Assembly: GCA_947581745.1 (NCBI GenBank)
Contig: CANPVW010000244.1
Span: 1 to 12,514 of the forward strand
Source: Candidatus Benthicola azotiphorus
Lineage (GTDB): Bacteria; Gemmatimonadota; Gemmatimonadetes; Palauibacterales; Palauibacteraceae
DNA length: 12,514 nt
Direction of reading: 5' to 3'
Shown piece by piece: positions 7,528 to 12,514 of the stretch. The stretch's first letter is position 1. Every line of letters starts with the position of its first letter. The translations under genes were made by a program, and so were the position numbers. Below the pieces are notes generated by a model, which saw only the letters and a list, made by a program, of their open reading frames with translations, ran no database searches and was not told the DNA's origin.

Positions 7528-8339
7528 ATGCGCTGTCCGAAGTGCGGTAGTGAGACGAAAGTGGGAAGTTCTGCTCGAAGTGCGGGACCCGCCTTCGAGG
7601 GAAGGGCGGCGCCGCCAGGTGCGCCAAGTGCGGCCACGGCCTGGAGCCGGGAGCTCTGTTCTGCGCCGAGTGCGGTGAGCCCACGGGCTACCGTCCCGCG
7701 AAGGGCCTCGCCTCTTATCTCCCCTGGGTGCTGTCGGGACTCGCCCTGGTCGCCTTTGCCGTGGCCCTGACGTTGTTCATCCAGGGTCAGGCCCGGGAGC
7801 GGGTCGGCGACATGCCGCTCACCGGGGCACTGCCCGAGGCGGAGCGGGTGATGCCGGGTGGGGCTCCGGCCGCCGGAGGAGGCCCGGGCGCCATCGACCT
7901 CGGCTCGATGACTCCCCGCCAGGCCGCGGACCGTCTGTTCGACCGGGTGATGCGGGAGGACGAAGCGGGCAACACCGCTCAGGCGCAGCAGTTCGCGACC
8001 ATGGCGATCCAGGCGTACGGCATGCTGCCTCCATCCGAGATCGACGCGGACGCCCACTTCCACCTGGCCCTGGTGGACCTGGTCCTCGGTGACACGGACG
8101 CTGCGGATCGGGAGGCGGACCTGATCCTGGCTCTGGATCCCGAACATCTGCTCGGCCTCTCGATCAAGGCGCGGGTGGCGGAGGCGAGGGGCGATGAAGC
8201 GGCGCAGGAGGCCGCTTACGGGCGTTTCCTGGATGCGCTGCCGGGAGGCCTGGCTTCGGGCCGGGAAGAGTATCAGATGCACGACCGAATGCTGGAAGGA
8301 GAGGCGGTACGCGCCCGGGAGGTCACGGGCCGCAACTGA
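7528..8339 (+). pseudogene. Double zinc-ribbon / single-TM / TPR-like protein, interrupted by a frameshift near 7563-7566
   Basis: Read from the ATG at 7528 the protein starts MRCPKCGSETKV, then the frame drifts into Ala/Arg/Ser/Pro-rich sequence and ends at 7770. Moving to the -1 frame at 7566 gives KFCSKCGTRL, then RCAKCGHGL and LFCAECGEPTGYRP, a membrane span (YLPWVLSGLALVAFAVALTL) and the soluble domain, open to 8339. Together this restores two CxxC...CxxC zinc ribbons in the right order. Adding one G to the GGG run at 7563-7565 gives a continuous protein of about 270 residues reading KVGKFCSKCG. The order zinc ribbon, membrane span, helical repeat domain is a common but mostly uncharacterised bacterial arrangement. 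The gap after apgM is 59 bases, so co-transcription is possible. A sequencing or assembly indel is as likely as a true mutation. Confidence 0.8.
7728..8339 (+). CDS. Intact downstream part of the zinc-ribbon gene: membrane span plus TPR-like domain
   Basis: This is the part readable without correcting the frame, from a GTG at 7728 (203 residues). Residues 1-18 are hydrophobic (MLSGLALVAFAVALTLFI), then a Gly/Ala/Pro linker, then a helical domain from about residue 60 (TPRQAADRLFDRVMREDEAGN). Helix pairs spaced like tetratricopeptide repeats follow: the pairs around AQAQQFATMAIQAYG, HFHLALVDLVLGDTDAAD and LGLSIKARVAEARGDE. TPR-like domains bind proteins. The GTG is probably not a natural start: it falls inside the membrane span of the longer gene and has no Shine-Dalgarno. 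An automated caller would likely report this as a stand-alone hypothetical or TPR protein. Confidence 0.55.
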   Translation: MLSGLALVAFAVALTLFIQGQARERVGDMPLTGALPEAERVMPGGAPAAGGGPGAIDLGSMTPRQAADRLFDRVMREDEAGNTAQAQQFATMAIQAYGMLPPSEIDADAHFHLALVDLVLGDTDAADREADLILALDPEHLLGLSIKARVAEARGDEAAQEAAYGRFLDALPGGLASGREEYQMHDRMLEGEAVRAREVTGRN

Positions 8340-8362
8340 GGTGGGAGCGCCTGATCGGTGGC

Positions 8363-10678
8363 TTACGGATCGATCCGGGCGCTCCGCAGCCGGTTCGCGT
8401 TGGTGACGACCGTGATCGAGCTCATGGCCATGGCAGCTTCGGCCAGGATGGGATGGAGGAGTCCGAGGATGGCTACTGGGATCGCGATCGTGTTGTAGAA
8501 GAAGGCCCAGAACAGGTTCTGCCGGATCTTCCGGAACGTGGCTCGCGACAGATGTATCGCCCTCACGACTCCGGTCAGGCTCCCCTGGACGAGCGTCATG
8601 TCGGCGGCCTCGATGGCGATGTCGGTACCGGTTCCTATCGCGATGCCGACGTCGGCCTGCTTCAGGGATGGGGCGTCGTTGATCCCGTCTCCCACCATCG
8701 CGGTCACCAGCCCTTCCGCCTGCAGGTCCCGGATCGCCCTCACCTTTCCATCGGGCATGAGCCCGGCCCTCACTTCATCGATCCCGACCTCGTCCGCGAC
8801 GGCCCGAGCGGTCCGCTCGTTGTCTCCCGTCAGCATGACCGTACGGATTCCCATGGCCGCGAGATCGCGGACCGCCTGACGGCTGTCTTCCTTGATCCGG
8901 TCGGCCACGGCGACGATGCCCAGCAGTCGTCCGGCGGTCGCCACGAACATGGCCGTGCGGCCTCGCGCCTCGAGTTCCCCGGCGGCGGCGGACAGCTGGC
9001 TCACGTCGATCCCCCGATCCCGCATCAGGCGCTCACTGCCTACGAGGACCGCCTCTCCCTTCAGTTGACCTGACACGCCGAGTCCGGTGAGCGCACGGAA
9101 GTCGCTTATCTCGGGGTATCCCAGATTCCGTTCCTTCGCGGCGGCCACCACGGCCTGGCCTAGAGGATGCTCCGACCCGTGCTCTGCTGCGGCTGCCGCG
9201 ACCAGCACCTGCTCCTCTGCCACGCCCGCCGACGGTACGATCTCCGTCACTGCCGGCTCTCCCGAGGTTACCGTTCCCGTCTTGTCGAACACGACGACGC
9301 CGGCCGATTCGAGCGTCTGGATGGCGGCCCCATCCCGGATCAGGATTCCGTTCTCGGCTCCGAGGCCGGTGCCGACCATCAGGGCGGTGGGAGTGGCGAG
9401 GCCCAGCGCGCAGGGACACGCGATGACGAGGACGGCGAGCGCTGCGAACAGCGCCAGGGACGTGCGCCCGAGGCCGGGCTGCACCCACGGTATGACCCCT
9501 GCGGCCCGATCGACCACGGCATGGAACACCCCGGGAAAGACCAGCCAGCCGACCAGCGTCAGGAGCGACACCGTCAGGACGATCGGCACGAAGACGGCGG
9601 TGACCCTGTCGGCGAATTCCTGGATCGGGACCTTGCTTCCCTGGGCCCGCTCCACCATCCGGACCACCCCGGCGAGAAAGGTGTCTTCGCCCACCCCCGT
9701 GGCTCGAACGTAGAGGATGCCCTGTCGGTTTACGGTCGATCCGATGACCCGATCACCCGCCGTCTTGTCCACCGGCATCGATTCGCCCGTTGCCAGGGAC
9801 TCATCCACCGCGCTGTCTCCCGACTCTACGACCCCGTCGGTCGGAATCTTCTCCCCCGGCCGCACCACCATCCGGTCGCCCACGACCACCGAGGCGATCG
9901 GTACCTCCATCTCCTGCCCGTCCCGCAGGACGCTGGCGGTCCGGGCCTCCAGCGACAGCAGCCTCTGGATCGCGGCGGAGGTGCGACCGCGGGCCTTGGT
10001 CTCCACGTACCGTCCGGTGAGGTGGATCGCCATGATCATGGCGCCGACGCCCGCGTAGTTCATGATCATGGGGCCGGCGCCGAAGTAATGCGGAAGCCCT
10101 CCGAGTCCGGTCAGCACGGCCGCGCCGCTTCCGAGAGAGATCAGGCTGTCCATGTTGGGGCGCCGGCCCGCGAGGGCCCTGAGGCCGCTGGCCATGGTCT
10201 CGCGACCGGGCCCCGCGAGCACGGGGAGCGCGAGGATCACCAGGCCGATCTGAAACGTCAGTGCGTTGGGCCACGGGGTGCCCGCCACCATTTCCGGGAC
10301 CATCCAGACCATGATCGGGACCGTCAGCGCCCAGGCCGTGATCATCCGGCTGCGGGCCCGGCCCGTCTTCTCCTCGTCCCGGCGCAGACGCTCCCGCTCG
10401 CGCTCCGCCCGGCTCACGAGAGGATCTCGGGCCACCAGCCTGTATCCGGCTTCGGCCACGGCGCGCTCGAGGTCCTCGAAGGAGACGTCGTCATCCACGA
10501 AGCGCACGGTGGCAGTTTCGGCCGGAAGGCTGACGGCCGCCTCGACTCCATCGAGCCGGTTCAGTGCCCTCTCGACGGCCGCGCTGCACGCACCGCAATG
10601 CATGCCCTCGACGGGGTAGACCTCGACGACCTGACCGGTGGCGGCCACTTCGCCAATTCGCGCTTCTGAGTCTCGCAT
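8363..10678 (-). CDS. copA: Copper-transporting P1B-type ATPase (CopA-like)
   Basis: A membrane pump of 771 residues that exports Cu(I) from the cytoplasm. One N-terminal heavy-metal-associated domain carries GMHCGACS (C28, C31). The actuator motif is TGES (297-300), the transmembrane metal site CPC (421-423), the phosphorylated aspartate D465 in DKTGT, the P1B-specific HP pair H504-P505, then TGDN (617-620) and GDGIND (663-668). The last two membrane helices carry YN (728-729) and MSS (752-754), the P1B-1 signature for Cu(I) rather than Zn or Co. The ATG at 10678 has AGGA six bases upstream; the frame stays open to 11089 but that is the shadow of the gene opposite. No CueR/CsoR regulator or copper chaperone lies beside it. 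The CcoI/FixI branch, which loads copper into cbb3 oxidase, is an alternative that motifs alone do not exclude. Confidence 0.93.
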   Translation of the reverse strand: MRDSEARIGEVAATGQVVEVYPVEGMHCGACSAAVERALNRLDGVEAAVSLPAETATVRFVDDDVSFEDLERAVAEAGYRLVARDPLVSRAERERERLRRDEEKTGRARSRMITAWALTVPIMVWMVPEMVAGTPWPNALTFQIGLVILALPVLAGPGRETMASGLRALAGRRPNMDSLISLGSGAAVLTGLGGLPHYFGAGPMIMNYAGVGAMIMAIHLTGRYVETKARGRTSAAIQRLLSLEARTASVLRDGQEMEVPIASVVVGDRMVVRPGEKIPTDGVVESGDSAVDESLATGESMPVDKTAGDRVIGSTVNRQGILYVRATGVGEDTFLAGVVRMVERAQGSKVPIQEFADRVTAVFVPIVLTVSLLTLVGWLVFPGVFHAVVDRAAGVIPWVQPGLGRTSLALFAALAVLVIACPCALGLATPTALMVGTGLGAENGILIRDGAAIQTLESAGVVVFDKTGTVTSGEPAVTEIVPSAGVAEEQVLVAAAAAEHGSEHPLGQAVVAAAKERNLGYPEISDFRALTGLGVSGQLKGEAVLVGSERLMRDRGIDVSQLSAAAGELEARGRTAMFVATAGRLLGIVAVADRIKEDSRQAVRDLAAMGIRTVMLTGDNERTARAVADEVGIDEVRAGLMPDGKVRAIRDLQAEGLVTAMVGDGINDAPSLKQADVGIAIGTGTDIAIEAADMTLVQGSLTGVVRAIHLSRATFRKIRQNLFWAFFYNTIAIPVAILGLLHPILAEAAMAMSSITVVTNANRLRSARIDP

Positions 10679-10801
10679 CGTTTTTCCTGGCCTCGGACTT
10701 TCGTGTCGGCCTCGAGCAAGTTCGCGGCCCGACCCGATGCCGTCAGGTGAATGGTACCCGGGCGGGTTCCACCGGGACACCGTCGACGTTAGACTCATGG
10801 C
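10679..10801. promoter_or_regulatory. Divergent intergenic region between copA and the PspA-like gene
   Basis: A 123-base region serving both directions. The copA Shine-Dalgarno (AGGA) lies at 10685-10688. I see no clear dyad of the kind bound by copper regulators of the CueR or CopY type, and no convincing leftward -10/-35 pair. The rightward candidate is listed separately. Confidence 0.4.
10767..10795 (+). promoter_or_regulatory. Weak candidate promoter giving a leaderless PspA-like mRNA
   Basis: TTCCAC (10767-10772) and TAGACT (10790-10795) are separated by 17 bases. The ATG at 10802 follows the -10 by only six bases, about where transcription would begin, and no Shine-Dalgarno precedes it. 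This would suit a leaderless transcript. Matches to consensus are only 3/6 and 4/6. Confidence 0.25.
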
Positions 10802-11470
10802 ATGTTCAGAAAGCTCAAGGATGCCATCGAGTCCGCCCTGGATGCTCTGGAAGGCCGATCCGGGGACTCGACGCGGGAAGACGTCGCGAAGCTCCTGGAA
10901 GGGATGCGGGAGGAGCTGATCGAGACGAAGGCACGGATCCCGGTGCTCGAGGACGGGCTCGCCAAGCTTCGCCTCGCCCACCAGCGAGAGGTCGCGCAGG
11001 CGGATGACTGCCACAGGCGGGCGGTCCAGGCCCAGAAGATAGACGATCAGGAGACGGTCGAGGTAGCGCTGCGCTTCGAGGCGAAGCACCGGGTGGCGGT
11101 GGACGTGTGGGTCCAGAAGATCGAGGCCGCCGAGGCCGAGCTGGCGATGCAGCGGCAGACCGTCGCCGAGATGACGGAGCAGTTCAAGGAGGCGCGGGCC
11201 AGGAAGGACGTGCTCGAGATCCAGGCCCGTCGGGCGGGGTCCACCGATCGCTTACGCGGTGGTGGCCGCTCGAGCGTCGACGAGTTCGACCGTCTGGCGA
11301 ACGAGATCGAGCGTGAAGATGACCTGGGTGCGGCCAGCCGTTCGGTGGAAGACGACCTCGGAGGTGAGTCGGCGTCCGGGGCCGGCGACAGGTCGGTGGG
11401 TCTGTCCAGGGAAGAGCTCGCGGAGCTGCAGCTCGAGGAGCTCAAGCGTCGGATGAAGGGTGACGGCTGA
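10802..11470 (+). CDS. PspA/IM30-like coiled-coil protein
   Basis: A 222-residue, highly charged, almost entirely helical protein with no membrane span. Residues 1-18 (MFRKLKDAIESALDALEG) form an amphipathic helix like the membrane-binding first helix of PspA. Residues 28-145 are a long coiled coil rich in Glu, Arg and Ala, including EAEAELAMQ and FKEARARKDVLEIQARR, which resembles the PspA/Vipp1 hairpin. FDRLANEIERED (162-173) recalls the FxRMExKI helix of that family. After a Gly/Ser/Asp linker, a C-terminal helix (SREELAELQLEELKRRMKG) ends the protein. PspA proteins are ESCRT-III relatives that bind and repair stressed inner membrane. Membership is inferred from architecture and local resemblance; a generic coiled-coil protein is the alternative. 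It diverges from copA and faces the potassium channel gene tail to tail, eight bases apart. Confidence 0.6.
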   Translation: MFRKLKDAIESALDALEGRSGDSTREDVAKLLEGMREELIETKARIPVLEDGLAKLRLAHQREVAQADDCHRRAVQAQKIDDQETVEVALRFEAKHRVAVDVWVQKIEAAEAELAMQRQTVAEMTEQFKEARARKDVLEIQARRAGSTDRLRGGGRSSVDEFDRLANEIEREDDLGAASRSVEDDLGGESASGAGDRSVGLSREELAELQLEELKRRMKGDG

Positions 11471-11478
11471 AGCCGGAC

Positions 11479-12501
11479 TCAGACCTGGACGCTCCGCGTG
11501 AGCAGGTCGATCTGTTCCTCCCGCCCCATCACGATCAGCACGTCCCCCGCCTCGATCCTGTGGTCGGGCCCGGGATTGTAAACCCACTCGCCTTCGCGGC
11601 CCGGTGCGTCCCCGTGCCGTGCCGCGATTACGATAAGACCCGTCTTGCTTGGAATCCTGACCTCGGCCAGCGTCTGGGACTCGAATGGCGAACCGGCGGG
11701 AACGCGGACTTCCTCGAGTCGCAGATCCAGCTCCTGGCTTCGAGTCGCCACGTCCAGGAAGCTCACGACTTCGGGTTGCAGCAGCATCGCCGCCATTCGC
11801 ATGCCCCCGGTGAGATTCGGGCTCACCACGTGATCCGCTCCCGCCACGTACAGCTTCTGCAGCGTCTGCTCGTTGTAGGCCCGCGCCACGATCGTCAGGC
11901 CTGGCTGCAGGTCCCTCGCGCTCAGGCAGACGAAGAGGTTGTCGGTGTCCGCGCTCAGACACGTGACGAGACCGGCAGCAGTTCCGATCCGCGCGTCGAT
12001 GAGCGACTCGTCTCGCGTCGCGTCAGCCTCCACGACCAGCACATCGGGGATCTCTGCGCGCAGCGCCTCGGTCCGGTCCCCCTCCCGCTCGATGACTACG
12101 TACTCCTTCCCGGCAGCCTGGAGCTCCCGTGCCACCTGGCGTCCGGTGCGACCCGCGCCACAGACGATGTAGTGGTTCTTCAAAGTCTCGATCTTTTTCA
12201 TTGTGCGCCGTGTCAGGAAGACGTGAGCGAGGTCCATCTCGACCAGGGCGGACGTGAGGAGGGCGAACCAGACGCCCATCAGAGTGATGCCGCCGAGCAG
12301 GAGGAAGCCCGCCAGTATCCTCCCTCCTGTCTGCAGGGGGTGCACCTCCTGATATCCGACGGCCGTCAGCGTGATGACCGTCATGTAAATCGAATCGGAG
12401 AGGGTGTATTCCGGGATGAGCAGGAATCCGACCGTGCCGATCAGGAGCAGCGCGAGGCCGCCGAGCGCCATCAGGGCGGAGCGTCGCCAGAAACTGCTCA
12501 T
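11479..12501 (-). CDS. Two-TM potassium channel with cytoplasmic RCK (TrkA-N/TrkA-C) domains
   Basis: A 340-residue MthK/Kch-type channel subunit, expected to form an inner-membrane tetramer conducting K+ under ligand control. Residues 9-29 are the outer helix, 33-56 the pore helix and filter (ITLTAVGYQEVHPL), 62-87 the inner helix with glycines G70-G71 as a possible hinge. The TrkA-N Rossmann domain follows (about 108-225): IVCGAGRTGRQVARELQ with GxGxxG at 115-120 and the acidic EREGD at the end of strand 2, as in NAD- or nucleotide-binding RCK domains. The TrkA-C domain occupies about 255-340 (IEAGDVLIVMG). The filter is unusual: AVGYQ where TVGYG is canonical. The start is taken as ATG 12501. 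The frame is still open through the remaining 13 bases and the Shine-Dalgarno is poor, so a longer N-terminus beyond the window is possible. Confidence 0.88.
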   Translation of the reverse strand: MSSFWRRSALMALGGLALLLIGTVGFLLIPEYTLSDSIYMTVITLTAVGYQEVHPLQTGGRILAGFLLLGGITLMGVWFALLTSALVEMDLAHVFLTRRTMKKIETLKNHYIVCGAGRTGRQVARELQAAGKEYVVIEREGDRTEALRAEIPDVLVVEADATRDESLIDARIGTAAGLVTCLSADTDNLFVCLSARDLQPGLTIVARAYNEQTLQKLYVAGADHVVSPNLTGGMRMAAMLLQPEVVSFLDVATRSQELDLRLEEVRVPAGSPFESQTLAEVRIPSKTGLIVIAARHGDAPGREGEWVYNPGPDHRIEAGDVLIVMGREEQIDLLTRSVQV

Positions 12502-12514
12502 CCCGTTACGCCGT

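Noticed and set aside
8340..8362. Convergent gap between the zinc-ribbon gene and copA considered as a bidirectional terminator.
   Set aside because: It is only 23 bases and shows no stem-loop with a T run.
10679..11089. Upstream continuation of the copA frame, adding 137 residues.
   Set aside because: It runs through the intergenic region and across the coiled-coil gene on the other strand. The ATG at 10678 has a Shine-Dalgarno and starts just before the metal-binding domain, as in the family.
12199..12201. Internal ATG (MKKIETLKN) that could make a free RCK protein, as MthK does from its internal Met.
   Set aside because: The position is suggestive, but no Shine-Dalgarno precedes it on the minus strand, so a separate product is not supported.

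Overview
This is a G+C-rich (roughly two-thirds by eye), densely coding bacterial chromosomal window with no RNA genes, insertion sequences, CRISPR arrays or phage genes that I can see. GTG starts are common and several neighbouring genes overlap by 1-8 bases. A complete System I (Ccm) cytochrome c maturation set, an archaeal-type cofactor-independent phosphoglycerate mutase and a zinc-ribbon/TPR membrane protein would fit Gemmatimonadota or a similar Gram-negative phylum. That placement is an impression from gene content and protein style, not a demonstrated assignment.

Region 1 (1-6054, minus strand) is one tightly packed operon. Read in the direction of transcription it runs: a lipoprotein of unknown function, ccmA, ccmB, ccmC, ccmD, ccmE, ccmF, ccmG, and the first 31 codons of a secreted or membrane protein that by position is expected to be ccmH. 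CcmAB is the ATP-driven part that releases heme-loaded CcmE. CcmC (with CcmD) loads heme onto the CcmE histidine. CcmF is the heme lyase. CcmG and CcmH keep the apocytochrome CXXCH cysteines reduced. No cytochrome c substrate gene is in the window.

Region 2 (6055-8339, plus strand) starts with a 202-base divergent intergenic region, followed by apgM (GTG start at 6257). Next comes a double zinc-ribbon / one-membrane-span / TPR-like protein whose frame is broken near 7563-7566, most simply by one missing G.

Region 3 (8363-12514) holds a P1B-type copper ATPase (minus), a divergent PspA/IM30-like coiled-coil protein (plus, 10802-11470) and, convergent with it, a two-TM potassium channel with a cytoplasmic RCK module (minus, to 12501 or beyond). 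All three are membrane-homeostasis genes but there is no sign that they form one transcription unit.

The points most worth a second look are the frameshifted zinc-ribbon gene, the lack of a canonical start codon for ccmA, the lipoprotein fused translationally to the head of the ccm operon, the extended two-TM CcmD, and the substituted selectivity filter of the potassium channel. I found no convincing new multi-gene system here; most of the window is recognisable housekeeping machinery.
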